A stretch of DNA of 54,863 bases, taken from assembly GCA_035702985.1 (NCBI GenBank), contig DASSZD010000014.1:1-54863 (forward strand), written 5' to 3'. This stretch comes from JAKAXG01 sp035702985. Its GTDB lineage: Bacteria; Actinomycetota; Acidimicrobiia; Acidimicrobiales; Palsa-688. Positions 15,805 through 24,026 of the stretch are shown piece after piece. Numbering within the stretch: position 1 is the stretch's first letter; every line of letters begins with the position of its first letter. The notes beneath the pieces were generated by a model, which had not been told where the DNA came from, did not search any database, and saw only the letters and a list, made by a program, of their open reading frames with translations. The position numbers and the translations under genes were made by a program.

Positions 15805-16334
15805 CCCTCCTCGGGCCCGGGCAGGAACACCGATGCCATGATGCGCCGCCTGCGGCCCGGCCCCGGCCCCTGGGCCAGGCGGGGCTGGAGGATGCGGTAG
15901 AGGTCCAGGGCCAGCTCCCGCATCTCCTGGTCGTCCAACCACATCGCCAGCATCCGGTACCCCACCCCGTCGCGCACCAGGTCGATCCGGTCCCGGGCCA
16001 GGTAGCGGTCGAAATCGCCGATGAGCCCGGCGACGAAGGCCAGGAACGCCTGCCGGTGGTCCTCGGCGGTCATGGTGGACAGCTCGTCCAGACCCACGTT
16101 GGCGGCGGAGCTGCGCAGCACGTAGGTGCGCTCCCGGGCACCGCGCACCCGCCGCTCGGCCACCACCGACAGGATCTGGCCGCCCACCAGACGGGCCACC
16201 TGGCGGTAGAGGCTGGCCGGGGGCACGTCGGGCAGCTCGGCGCGCAGCTGGCTGGTGGTGAGGGCCCGGTCCCCGAGGAACGCCTCCACGATGCGCAGCC
16301 GCACCGGGTGCAGCAATAGGTCGGCGCTGGTCAT
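15789..16334 (-). CDS. Winged helix-turn-helix transcriptional regulator (ArsR-like)
   Basis: A 181-residue regulator. The DNA-binding domain is N-terminal: LLLHPVRLRIVEAFL, then the helix-turn-helix LTTSQLRAELPDVPPASLYR and a wing around VAERRVRGARERTYVL. The rest is helical (LSTMTAEDHRQAFLAFVAG, MRELALDLYRILQP) and probably a dimerisation or ligand domain. It is divergent from the PH-like gene at 16382, and the only strong palindrome in the 47-bp gap (16353-16368) is the obvious operator candidate for auto- and neighbour control. The ATG at 16332-16334 is six bases from a TAGGGT -10-like element, suggesting a leaderless message. Confidence 0.8.
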   Translation of the reverse strand: MTSADLLLHPVRLRIVEAFLGDRALTTSQLRAELPDVPPASLYRQVARLVGGQILSVVAERRVRGARERTYVLRSSAANVGLDELSTMTAEDHRQAFLAFVAGLIGDFDRYLARDRIDLVRDGVGYRMLAMWLDDQEMRELALDLYRILQPRLAQGPGPGRRRRIMASVFLPGPEEGQQTS

Positions 16335-16352
16335 GGATAGACCCTACCTTTT

Positions 16353-16368
16353 TCAGTATCGATACTGA
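16353..16368. promoter_or_regulatory. Perfect 16-bp palindrome, candidate operator
   Basis: TCAGTATC/GATACTGA is a perfect palindrome in the 47-bp divergent region between the winged-helix gene and the PH-like gene. On each strand it lies immediately upstream of, or very near, a -10-like element, so bound protein would block both promoters. Confidence 0.65.
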
Positions 16369-16381
16369 TAACATCGGGGAT

Positions 16382-16696
16382 GTGAGCCACGCCTACGACG
16401 ACGGCCGGATCGCCCTGGACCACGACGGTGTGCTGATCCGGTGGTACTACCTCTGGGGTTCCAAGCGCATCCCCTACTCATCGATCCGGGAGGTCGCGCG
16501 CCGTCCCCTGACCGGCGTGAGCGGGCGGTGGCGGATCTGGGGGTCCGGCGACTTCGTGCACTGGTGGAACCTGGACCCCAAACGCCCCGGCAAGAGCACC
16601 GCCCTGGTGCTGGACGTGGGCGGCCGGGTGCGGCCCACCATCACCCCCGACGACCCCGACGCCGTGGAGCGCATCATCGACGAGCACCGCAGCTGA
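16382..16696 (+). CDS. PH-like domain protein (bacterial PH)
   Basis: A 104-residue protein with a compact beta-rich pattern: DGRIALDHDGVLIRWYYLWG, KRIPYSSIREVARRP, RWRIWGSGDF and ALVLDVGGRVRPTITPDDPD, closing with an amphipathic helix DAVERIIDEHR. This is how small bacterial PH-domain proteins look. There is no signal peptide or membrane helix. The GTG start at 16382 lies seven bases after TAACAT, so the transcript may be leaderless. It shares its promoter region and palindrome with the divergent regulator, which likely controls it. Function unknown. Confidence 0.65.
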   Translation: MSHAYDDGRIALDHDGVLIRWYYLWGSKRIPYSSIREVARRPLTGVSGRWRIWGSGDFVHWWNLDPKRPGKSTALVLDVGGRVRPTITPDDPDAVERIIDEHRS

Positions 16697-16778
16697 TCCC
16701 GGCGTCGCCCCGGGCGGCAGGCTCGTCAGGGGGATCTCATCGCCGACCTCCCCTGGGGGCGCGGTCGGGAGTTACCGG

Positions 16779-18011
16779 TCAGAGGCCCCGCCCCGGGCCG
16801 GGAAGGTCGATCAGGGTCCGGTCCAGGCCGGCCACGTCGGCCGCCCCGAGCAGGCTCATGGTGCGCACCATGTCGGCCCGGAACCAGCCCAGCACCCGGT
16901 CGACGCCGGCTTCGCCGGCCGCTCCCAGCGCGTACAGGTAGGCCCGGCCGGCCATGGCGGCGGTGGCCCCGGCGGCCACCGCCTTCACGATGTCGCTGCC
17001 CCGGCGCACCCCGCCGTCGCAGATGATCTCCACCCGGTCGCCCACCGCGTCGGCCACCGGAGCCACCAGATCGAACGTGGCCGGGGCGCCGTCCAGCTGG
17101 CGGCCCCCGTGGTTGGACAGGGCCACGGCGTCCACCCCGGCGCCGGCGGCCAGCACGGCGTCGTCGACGGTCTGCACCCCTTTGACCACGATGGGGCCGT
17201 TCCACACGCTGCGCAGCCACTCCACGTCGGTCCATGACAGGCCGGGGTCGAACTGGGTGTTGATGTAATCCGACAGGTTGACCGGTGACGCCCCGTCGCC
17301 GACGTCGCGGCCGACCACGTTGGCGAAGCGGATGGGTTCGGACCGAACGAAGCGCACCGTCCACCCCGGGTGGCGGGCCCCGTCGATCAGGGTGGCCGGC
17401 CCGATGGTGGGGGGCAGGGAGAACCCCCGGCGCACGTCCCGTTCACGGCGGCCCAGCACCGCCGTGTCCACGGTGAGCACCAGGGCTTCGTAACCGGCCG
17501 CCCCGGCCCGCTCGACCATCTCGGCGACCAGGCCCCGGTCCCGCCAGGCGTACACCTGGAACCACAGCCGGCCGGCGCTCACGGCGCGCACCTCCTCGAT
17601 GGAACGGGTGCTCAGCGTGGACAGGGTGTAGGGCAGCCCGGCCCGTGCCGCGGCGCGGGCCACGGCCAGTTCCCCTTCGGGGTCGGCGATCCGGGTGAAC
17701 CCGGTCGGGGCCAGCACCAGGGGATAGGACAAGGGGCGGCCCAGCAGGCTGGCCCCGGTCTCCACCCGGCCCACGCCGCGCAGCACCCGGGGCCGGAAGG
17801 CCACCCGGGCGAAGGCCGCCTGGTTGGCCGCCAGGGTCCGCTCGTCCTCGGCCGCCCCGTCGATGTAGTCGAACACGCCGCCGGGGAGCCGCCGGCGGGC
17901 CAGCCGGCGCAGGTCCTCCACCGATGCGGCCCGGGCCAGCCGCCGCTCGGTGGGATCGGTCTCGATGCGTCCGAAGCGCACCACCGACCGCAGCGTGTCG
18001 TAGGCTCTCAC
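16779..18011 (-). CDS. FMN-dependent alpha-hydroxy-acid oxidizing protein (LldD/lactate oxidase family)
   Basis: A 410-residue TIM-barrel flavoenzyme. It has the opening helix LRRLARRRLPGGVFDYIDGAAEDE, LVLAPTGFTRIADPEGE, the FMN loop YTLSTLSTRSIEEV and LWFQVYAWRDR, the LTVDTAVLGRRERDVR segment, IVVKGVQTVDDA, the catalytic SNHGGRQLDG and the phosphate-binding IICDGGVRRGSDIVKA plus GRAYLYAL. All active-site regions are intact. Typical substrates are L-lactate, glycolate or mandelate. The GTG start overlaps the stop of the PaiB-like gene (GTGA), so both are co-translated. A larger open frame upstream is only read-through of the neighbour. Confidence 0.92.
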   Translation of the reverse strand: MRAYDTLRSVVRFGRIETDPTERRLARAASVEDLRRLARRRLPGGVFDYIDGAAEDERTLAANQAAFARVAFRPRVLRGVGRVETGASLLGRPLSYPLVLAPTGFTRIADPEGELAVARAAARAGLPYTLSTLSTRSIEEVRAVSAGRLWFQVYAWRDRGLVAEMVERAGAAGYEALVLTVDTAVLGRRERDVRRGFSLPPTIGPATLIDGARHPGWTVRFVRSEPIRFANVVGRDVGDGASPVNLSDYINTQFDPGLSWTDVEWLRSVWNGPIVVKGVQTVDDAVLAAGAGVDAVALSNHGGRQLDGAPATFDLVAPVADAVGDRVEIICDGGVRRGSDIVKAVAAGATAAMAGRAYLYALGAAGEAGVDRVLGWFRADMVRTMSLLGAADVAGLDRTLIDLPGPGRGL

Positions 18012-18628
18012 GGCCGGTCCAACCGGCGCTCGGTGTGGGCGGCGGCGGCCAGGTCGCCCGGGCCGCGGCGGCCCCGCAGGCGGTCGATGACCGCCCGGCG
18101 GTGGGCGGTATCGACGTTGCCGCCGTATTTGAACTTGGCGGCCACATCCTCGACGGTGAGCACCACCCCCCGGATGCCTCTGAGCTTCCCGGGATGGGCT
18201 TCCAGCGGATCGGCGACCGGGACCGATGGCTGGATGACTGCCAGTTGGCGCCGCAGGAGCCGGGCGATGTCCGCCGGCTGGTCGACCACCTGGGCGGTTC
18301 CCCGGAACTGGACGGCGGCGTAATAGGTGGTCGGGATGCCCAGGAGCGGGTCCTCGTCTCCGATGGCCTTCCATTCCGACGGTATGAACGCCCAGTCGCC
18401 GGCCACCGACAGCACGGCCCGGCGATCGGCTCGCAGGGCGTCGAGCACCGGATTGGGGGCGGCGAAGTGCGCCAGCACCTCGGAGCCGTCCAGCACGAAC
18501 TGGGTGGGCACCACGACCGGGTAATCAGAACCGTCACCGGGGGCGACGAAATGACCGAACCCCTGGGTCTCGACGAACGGGCGCCACTCGTCCTCACCCA
18601 GGGTCCGGTCCGTCGGTGCGATGTACAT
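18008..18628 (-). CDS. PaiB-like FMN-binding protein
   Basis: A 206-residue protein of the PaiB family (FMN-binding split barrel). It begins MYIAPTDRTL and has GFGHFVAP, YPVVVPTQFVLDG, EVLAHFAAPNPVLDAL, AVLSVAGDWAFIPSEW, TYYAAVQFRGTAQVV and the closing LRGIRGVVLTVEDVAAKFKYGGN. In Bacillus PaiB is described as a negative regulator, but most homologues are uncharacterised flavin- or heme-binding proteins. It sits upstream of and overlaps the alpha-hydroxyacid oxidase gene, suggesting linked redox roles. Confidence 0.87.
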   Translation of the reverse strand: MYIAPTDRTLGEDEWRPFVETQGFGHFVAPGDGSDYPVVVPTQFVLDGSEVLAHFAAPNPVLDALRADRRAVLSVAGDWAFIPSEWKAIGDEDPLLGIPTTYYAAVQFRGTAQVVDQPADIARLLRRQLAVIQPSVPVADPLEAHPGKLRGIRGVVLTVEDVAAKFKYGGNVDTAHRRAVIDRLRGRRGPGDLAAAAHTERRLDRP

Positions 18629-18857
18629 ACCCCGAAGCTACGCCCGACGGGGGCGACCCGCTCAAGCTCACCGTCCTACTCCGGGCCCACCGGCCGTCGG
18701 TGGCCCCGGCCGTCTGCAACCGCCGATCGGCATCCTCCCGGGACGGCGTGTATCAGGAGTTTCAGCCCACTCCGGCTCCGTTCGAAGTGCTACCGTGCGC
18801 CGGGCAGAATTTTGGAGGGCAGCGGAGTTGGGGCGTGAATGGCGGACCGGGGGCACC

Positions 18858-19313
18858 GTGGAACTCGTAGTCCCTGCGGAACCTGATGCTGTGTACCGGG
18901 TGGTCACCGACATCGCCTCCACCGGGCAGCGCAGCGATGAGTGCCACAGCGCCGAGTGGCTGCCGGGTGGGCCGGCGGAGCCGGTCATCGGCGCCCGGTT
19001 CCGGGGCCGCAACCGCCACGGTCTGGCCCGCTGGTCCCGGGTGTGCGAGGTGATCGAGGCCACGCCCGGCCGCTCGTTCGCCTTTCGCACGGTGCCGGAG
19101 CGGTGGGACCCGTCCCGGGCCGACTCCACCACGTGGCGCTACGAGCTCACCCGGGCCCCGGGCGGGACGCTGGTCCGCCATTCGTACGAGATCACCAAGC
19201 CCCCGCTGGCGGCGTTCAAGGCCATCTACGGCGTGCTGCTGTCCCACCACCGGGACATGCGCCCGGCCATGAACGACACCCTCCAGCGCCTGGCCACCAG
19301 CCTGGCCTCCTGA
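18858..19313 (+). CDS. SRPBCC family protein (START/polyketide cyclase-like), copy 1
   Basis: About 151 residues with the helix-grip pattern: VELVVPAEPDAVYRVVTDIA, WLPGGPAEPVIGARFRGRNR, RWSRVCEVIEATPGRSFAF and a long C-terminal helix RPAMNDTLQRLATSL. These proteins bind hydrophobic ligands in a deep pocket. I start at GTG 18858-18860 at the first conserved strand; a TTG at 18828 with GGAGG nine bases upstream would add ten residues and is a real alternative. It resembles the SRPBCC protein at 47756-48229. It is convergent with the AAA ATPase gene. Confidence 0.75.
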   Translation: MELVVPAEPDAVYRVVTDIASTGQRSDECHSAEWLPGGPAEPVIGARFRGRNRHGLARWSRVCEVIEATPGRSFAFRTVPERWDPSRADSTTWRYELTRAPGGTLVRHSYEITKPPLAAFKAIYGVLLSHHRDMRPAMNDTLQRLATSLAS

Positions 19314-19331
19314 GCCGGCACCGACCGGCTG

Positions 19332-20897
19332 TCACTCCGGGGCGAACGGCCGGGGACCGCCGGCCTGCCCCAGCCCGCCCCGCCTGATCACCGTGGGGCC
19401 GCCCATGGATACGCCCGGCATCGGCTGGTACGCCGGACCCGCCGGTACGGGACCGTCCCGGCCGTGGCCGGCCGGAATGGCCCCGCCCAGCAGGGCCCGT
19501 GTCAGGGCGTCGGCGTCGCCCAGCAACTCGGCTGCGGCCCGGCCCAGCAGGGCGCCGTCCACCCTCAGGGGGCCCTCGGGTTGCTCGTCGGCGGCCAGCA
19601 GGGCGGCCCGCCTGACCACCTCGCGCAGATAGGTGGCGGTGCGGCCGTCGGTGGCGGCCACCGCGTCCTGCAGCTCCTCGTCGGTCAGCCCTTCCACCCC
19701 GAGCGCCGCCCCGTAGAGGCGCAGCAGCCTTCGTCGGCCGTCATGGTCGGGCGGGGTCACCTCTACGGCGGCATCCACCCGGCCGGGCCGTTCGGCCAGG
19801 GCCCGCTCCAGGATGTCGACCCGGTTGGTGGTGAGCAGGAAGGTGACATCGACGTCGTCGCCCAGGCCGTCGATCTGGTTGAGCACCTCGAACAGCAGCG
19901 GGTTGGAGCCGACCGGCCCGAACGACCGGTCCCCGGCGATCAGGTCGATGTCCTCGAGCACCACCAGCGAAGGCTGCAGGACCCGGGCCAGCCCGCAGGC
20001 CTGGCCGACGAGGCCGAGCGCCTGGCCGGACAGGATGAAGGCCGTCATGCCCGCCATCCGCGACAGCAGATAACGGACGGTGTGGGTCTTGCCGGTGCCG
20101 GGCGGCCCGTACAGCAGGACCCCCCGCTTGAGGTGCTGACCGGCTGCCTCCAGCCGCCGACCGTGGGCGGCGATGCCGATCACGTGGCGTTCTATCCGGG
20201 TCAAAGTGGAGTCGGGCAGCACCAGACTGTCCCGGTCCATATCCGGGCGGTGCATGAACCGCAGACTGCCGTACTGGTGGCCCTCGCCCGGACCGAGGGC
20301 CAGGACCTGGCCCCGCAGGACGCTGCGGTCGACCGCCAGTCGCCGGAGCTCCGCCATGATCCGCCGGCCGGCGTCGGGATCGGCGGAGATGATCTCGAGC
20401 ATGGCGTTGCGCATGGGACCGTGCGGGTCGGCCCCTCGCAGCAGGGCAACGGCCCGCTGGCCGCCGTCGTCGAGCAGGAAGATCCCGAAGCGGACGCAAC
20501 TGCGGGTCGAGTCCGGGGAATCGGCCACGTCCAGGTACTCCACCGGTCCGATACCCACGCCGAAGTGGTGCCCTGCCAGGAGCTCGCTCAAGGGATGGAA
20601 CCGACGCTGGTCCCCGGCGACTCCGACCAGGCTCGACGACCGGTCCGGGGCTTCGTCGACCCACGCATCCAGCGCCACCTGTACATCGACCAGCTGATAG
20701 GGCGGGAACTCGTGGCTCAGTACCGGCAGGCCGCGGGGATCAGCCCCCAGATGGCCCGCCAGCCGGTCGGCCAACGTCTCTTCGGTGGGCTCCTGGGCCA
20801 GCCCGTTCAGATTCCGCAGCACAGCAGAGAGCGCACGCGCCAGCTCGCGCAGATCCGCTTCCGCCGGCGCCGGGCCCCTCCCCGCCTCGTCAGCCAC
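19332..20897 (-). CDS. AAA family ATPase (Cdc48-like module)
   Basis: A 521-residue protein with one AAA module near the middle: Walker A GPPGTGKT (264-271), Walker B LVVLEDIDLI (311-320), sensor region TFLLTTNRVDILERAL and an arginine-rich segment AERPGRVDAAVEV, then a helical lid. Residues 1-250 form a family-specific N-terminal region with DADAGRR-type helices and an extended strand segment. The C-terminal 40 residues are Gly/Pro-rich. I use the GTG at 20895-20897, seven bases from TAAGCT, which implies a leaderless message. It is divergent from the quinone oxidoreductase gene with only 40 bp between start codons. A protein-unfolding role is likely but the client is unknown. Confidence 0.85.
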   Translation of the reverse strand: MADEAGRGPAPAEADLRELARALSAVLRNLNGLAQEPTEETLADRLAGHLGADPRGLPVLSHEFPPYQLVDVQVALDAWVDEAPDRSSSLVGVAGDQRRFHPLSELLAGHHFGVGIGPVEYLDVADSPDSTRSCVRFGIFLLDDGGQRAVALLRGADPHGPMRNAMLEIISADPDAGRRIMAELRRLAVDRSVLRGQVLALGPGEGHQYGSLRFMHRPDMDRDSLVLPDSTLTRIERHVIGIAAHGRRLEAAGQHLKRGVLLYGPPGTGKTHTVRYLLSRMAGMTAFILSGQALGLVGQACGLARVLQPSLVVLEDIDLIAGDRSFGPVGSNPLLFEVLNQIDGLGDDVDVTFLLTTNRVDILERALAERPGRVDAAVEVTPPDHDGRRRLLRLYGAALGVEGLTDEELQDAVAATDGRTATYLREVVRRAALLAADEQPEGPLRVDGALLGRAAAELLGDADALTRALLGGAIPAGHGRDGPVPAGPAYQPMPGVSMGGPTVIRRGGLGQAGGPRPFAPE

Positions 20898-20937
20898 GGA
20901 TGCCAGCTTACGCCCCGGTGGTTGGGCAAGATGGGGC

Positions 20938-21942
20938 ATGCTCGCAGTGGTGGTGACCAGAATTGGCGGTCCAGAGGTACTCGAGGTGGAGGAGCGGCCC
21001 GAACCGTCGCCCGAACCCGGGCAGGTGATCGTCGACGTGGCTGCCAACGGGATCAACTACATGGACATCTACACCCGGGAGGGTCGGCCTCCCTACACGC
21101 GGCCGACCCCGTTCATCCTGGGGGCCGAGGGCGCCGGCACGGTCAGCGCCGTCGGAGAAGGGGTGGTTGATGTCTCGGTGGGCGACCGGGTGGCGTGGAC
21201 CGGGGTGCCAGCCAGTTACGCCGAGCGGGTGGCCGTCCCGGCCAGCCGGGCGGTACCCGTCCCCGACGGCGTGGATCTGGCCACGGCCGCCGCGGTCATG
21301 CTGCAGGGTTGTACGGCCCACTACCTGGCCACCAGCACCTTCCCCGTAGGTGACGGCACCATTGCGGTGGTGCACGCCGCGGCCGGAGGGGTGGGCCAGC
21401 TGCTGACCCAGATCGTGCGCATGCGGGGCGGGGTGGTGGTGGCCACCACGTCGGGCGGACCGAAGGCGGGCATCGCCCGTGAGGCCGGGGCCCAGCACGT
21501 GGCCGGCTACGACGACTATCTGGACGTGGTGCGGGAGGTGAGCGGCGGGGAGGGAGCGCACGTGGTCTACGACGGTGTGGGCCGGGCCACCTTCGATCGC
21601 AGCCTCGAGGCGCTGCGCCGGCGGGGCCTGATGGTGCTCTACGGGGCGGCCAGCGGGCCCGTGCCCCCCTTCGACCTGGCTCGCCTGCAGACCGGGGGGT
21701 CGCTGTTCGTGACCCGTCCCACCCTGGTCGACCACATCGCCACCCGCGACGAACTGGTGGCCCGCACCGACGACCTGTTCGGGTGGATCGCCGCCGGGAC
21801 GCTGAGGGTGAGCATCGGGGGGACCTACGACCTGGCCGACGCCTCCCGGGCCCTGGAGGACCTGGCCGCCCGGCGCACCACCGGCAAGTTGCTGCTGGTC
21901 CCCCCGGCCGGCAGTCAGGGCGAGGCGCGCAACTCCGGGTAA
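20938..21942 (+). CDS. Zinc-independent quinone oxidoreductase (MDR superfamily, QOR-like)
   Basis: A 334-residue medium-chain dehydrogenase. The GroES-like N-terminus has VVDVAANGINYMDIYTREG, FILGAEGAGTVSAVGEGV and VGDRVAWTGVPASYAERVAVP; the Rossmann domain has AAAVMLQGCTAHYLATST, VHAAAGGVGQLLTQI and a later VVYDGVGRATFDRSLEAL. The lack of catalytic zinc ligands marks it as QOR-type, reducing quinones with NADPH. The ATG at 20938 is at the expected first residue. It ends just before a short unexplained segment (21918-22085) and the DUF222-HNH gene. Confidence 0.93.
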   Translation: MLAVVVTRIGGPEVLEVEERPEPSPEPGQVIVDVAANGINYMDIYTREGRPPYTRPTPFILGAEGAGTVSAVGEGVVDVSVGDRVAWTGVPASYAERVAVPASRAVPVPDGVDLATAAAVMLQGCTAHYLATSTFPVGDGTIAVVHAAAGGVGQLLTQIVRMRGGVVVATTSGGPKAGIAREAGAQHVAGYDDYLDVVREVSGGEGAHVVYDGVGRATFDRSLEALRRRGLMVLYGAASGPVPPFDLARLQTGGSLFVTRPTLVDHIATRDELVARTDDLFGWIAAGTLRVSIGGTYDLADASRALEDLAARRTTGKLLLVPPAGSQGEARNSG

Positions 21943-22085
21943 CCCTCGTAGCGGTACTCGGGGTAGACCGTGTCGCCGGCCCCGGCGCCGGCGGATTCCG
22001 CTGGCGCCGGTCCACCCGGCGGAGACCTTGTGAGTCGGACAAGGCGGAGACCCAGTCCATGGCGGCCAGGTGACCCACCGTCCGG

Positions 22086-23414
22086 TCATGGCGGCGCAGC
22101 GGTGGCCGGCGGTCTGCGCCCGGGGTGTCGAGGGTCGGTGGGCGGGACGAATGGCCGCTTACCACTCCCCTCCACCAGGGCCCAGTTGCTGCGGGTCTTC
22201 AGACCGTGATGGTGGGGACACAGCCGGTCGAGGTAGTCCAATACGGTGTAGTGGGTCCGGGTCCAGTCGATCCGGTGGTCGGCCTGCAGCCCGATGCGGG
22301 CGCTGCAACCGGAGGCGGCGCACGTCGGGTACAGCAACTCCAGAGCGGTCTTCTGGTGGGCGCTGGGATGGCGGCGGTGGTGGTACACGCCCTGCACCCG
22401 GCGGCCACGGGTGAGAGCGATCGCCAGAATGGTGGCGTCGTGGGCCAGGAGCTGCCTGATCACCGACACCGGAACCGGACCCGCCCCGTCCAACTCGCAC
22501 ATCTCGCCGTCGAGGGGGAAGCCTCGGAGCAGGGCGTCCAGATCCACCCTCACGATTACCTTGGCCGGGCTGCCGGCCAGCCTCCTGGGTCGTCGGCTGC
22601 GGGCCGGGGACGGGGTGGTGGACTCCGCTGGTCGTGGTGATGTCAGCTGCGGGAACAGACCGAGCTCGATCAGGTCATCCAGGGACAGCTCGCTGTCGTG
22701 GCCCGCGGCGGCGGCAGCCAGGGCGAGCAGGGCGTCGTAGTCCACCGACTCGAGGGAATCGATGGAACGGGCTCCCTCACCGACTTCGCGCCGGGCCATG
22801 ATCAGCCGGCGGCGGATGGGATCGATGGCCCGCCACAGCAGTCCGCCGTCCTCCGGATGGCCGTAGAGATGGGCCTGGAGCGCTCCGTCGCGATCGGTCC
22901 ACCGACGGAAAGACCGCTTGGAGTGGATGGCCCGGTGGCGGGCCTCCTGGTCGGTCACGGCGGCCTTGGCCCGGCTCACTTCCTGCTCGAGCTCGGGCAT
23001 GGAGGTCCGACGCGCCACTTCGATCAGATCCCGGGTGCGGGCCGGGTTGACAGCCGCACCGTCGGCTACGGCAGCGGCCTGCTCGACGGACAACTCGCCG
23101 AGGAGGGCGGCGAGGGCCACCTCGGGTTGCTCCGTCATGCGCTGGCCGGCTTCGAGGGCCCGCTTGGCATTGGCGGGGCTCATCCCGGTCCGGCGGGCCA
23201 GCTGATCGGCGGGGGAGCGGAAACCTTCCTGCTTCCAAGCGCTGCCCCGGGCGTAGCGGGCGGCGGCCAGCCGCTTGATCGACCCGAGGGATGCTTCCAT
23301 GCGGGAGCACAGGAGCATGACCTCGCCCGCCTGGGTGGGGGTGAGGACCGAGGCGTCGAAGCCGCCGGCATACCCGGTGATCGATTTTCCCAGCTCGGAC
23401 AGCTCGCGGCACAT
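22086..23414 (-). CDS. DUF222 / HNH endonuclease domain protein (13E12 repeat family type)
   Basis: A 442-residue protein. The N-terminal DUF222 region includes TQAGEVMLLCSRMEASLGSI, RSPADQLARRTGMSPANAKR and LSVEQAAAVADGAAVNP. The C-terminal HNH nuclease has CAASGCSARIGLQADHRIDW and LDRLCPHHHGLKTRS, with zinc-type Cys/His residues and the DH pair of the active site. Such genes are multi-copy in many actinomycetes and related to the M. tuberculosis 13E12 family, some members of which are LexA-regulated. The upstream promoter here carries a near-perfect SOS box (23494-23509), so damage induction is predicted. I take the ATG at 23412-23414, giving an untranslated leader of about 88 nt. Confidence 0.88.
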   Translation of the reverse strand: MCRELSELGKSITGYAGGFDASVLTPTQAGEVMLLCSRMEASLGSIKRLAAARYARGSAWKQEGFRSPADQLARRTGMSPANAKRALEAGQRMTEQPEVALAALLGELSVEQAAAVADGAAVNPARTRDLIEVARRTSMPELEQEVSRAKAAVTDQEARHRAIHSKRSFRRWTDRDGALQAHLYGHPEDGGLLWRAIDPIRRRLIMARREVGEGARSIDSLESVDYDALLALAAAAAGHDSELSLDDLIELGLFPQLTSPRPAESTTPSPARSRRPRRLAGSPAKVIVRVDLDALLRGFPLDGEMCELDGAGPVPVSVIRQLLAHDATILAIALTRGRRVQGVYHHRRHPSAHQKTALELLYPTCAASGCSARIGLQADHRIDWTRTHYTVLDYLDRLCPHHHGLKTRSNWALVEGSGKRPFVPPTDPRHPGRRPPATAAPP

Positions 23415-23493
23415 GGCGCCAACCCCAGGAACAAGGTGGTGGACAATTCCGGGCCGGCAGTCGCCGAGCGATCTGCGTCCGCCCTGTAAACGA

Positions 23494-23509
23494 GCGAACG
23501 TATGTTCGA
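23494..23509. promoter_or_regulatory. LexA-binding SOS box
   Basis: The sequence GCGAAC-GTAT-GTTCGA matches the mycobacterial/actinobacterial SOS consensus TCGAAC-N4-GTTCGA at 11 of 12 fixed positions. It directly follows the -10 of the DUF222-HNH promoter and covers the expected transcription start near 23502, the usual place for LexA repression. Confidence 0.82.
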
Positions 23510-23537
23510 GTATAGGCGGGGGTGTCACGGCGGTCAA
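23509..23537 (-). promoter_or_regulatory. Strong sigma-70-type promoter of the DUF222-HNH gene
   Basis: On the minus strand, TTGACC (plus-strand positions 23532-23537) and TATACT (23509-23514) are separated by exactly 17 bp, matching TTGACA and TATAAT at five of six bases each. It is the best promoter match I found in the window and is immediately overlapped by the SOS box. Confidence 0.8.
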
Positions 23538-23753
23538 GGTGTTCGAGCCGCAAATCACGCGAGGTTGCCCGACCGACGACGTGGCCCCGGCCCGACGACC
23601 TGCCCCGGGCCCAGGTTTCCTGTCGCTGTCGCTCCCGAGCTGGCGGACCTGCCGCTACCGGCCGGGGGCGCCGACAGGGATCCGGTCGGCGCCGATCGCC
23701 AGGCCGTAACATCTGGAGCGGCGGACCGGGCGCCCAGAGCGAGGGAGGGCGGG

Positions 23754-24026
23754 GTGCAGACGCCAGGCTGGTGGATCACCCCGCGGATCGGGCGCACTCC
23801 CGGACAGCACTACGATCCGGCTCTGGCCCGGTGCCGGCGCTGCGACCGTCCCGGGACCGCCCATCAGCATCCGGGGCCGCTGCTCTCAGCGGGCGAGTTG
23901 GCGCCGCCTCTGGAGGCGGTGCGACTGCGAGGGATACGCCCCGGAGGGGAGCTAGGAGCTAGAAGGGGGCGACCCGGGTCGTCCCTGTGGTCAGGAGACG
24001 GCGTGGACGATGTCGATGACGAGTAG
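23754..24026 (+). CDS. Small hypothetical protein with a CxxC motif
   Basis: A 90-residue open frame starting with GTG after a GGGAGGGCGGG stretch. The first 45 residues look coding: VQTPGWWITPRIGRTPGQHY, ALARCRRCDRPGTAHQHPG with C-x2-C and following His residues that could hold a metal, then LSAGELAPPLEAVRLRGIRPGGE. The C-terminal 30 residues overlap the convergent membrane-protein gene and are acidic (DDVDDE). I do not recognise a family; it could be a real small protein or a partial gene. Confidence 0.45.
   Translation: MQTPGWWITPRIGRTPGQHYDPALARCRRCDRPGTAHQHPGPLLSAGELAPPLEAVRLRGIRPGGELGARRGRPGSSLWSGDGVDDVDDE

Larger units (their letters stand above)
23415..23753. other. Intergenic region carrying the SOS-type promoter
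   Basis: This 339-bp stretch has no convincing gene. Its right part shows no coding signal on either strand; the left part contains the promoter and SOS box of the HNH gene. A TAACAT at 23707-23712 may be the -10 of the small gene at 23754. Confidence 0.5.
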
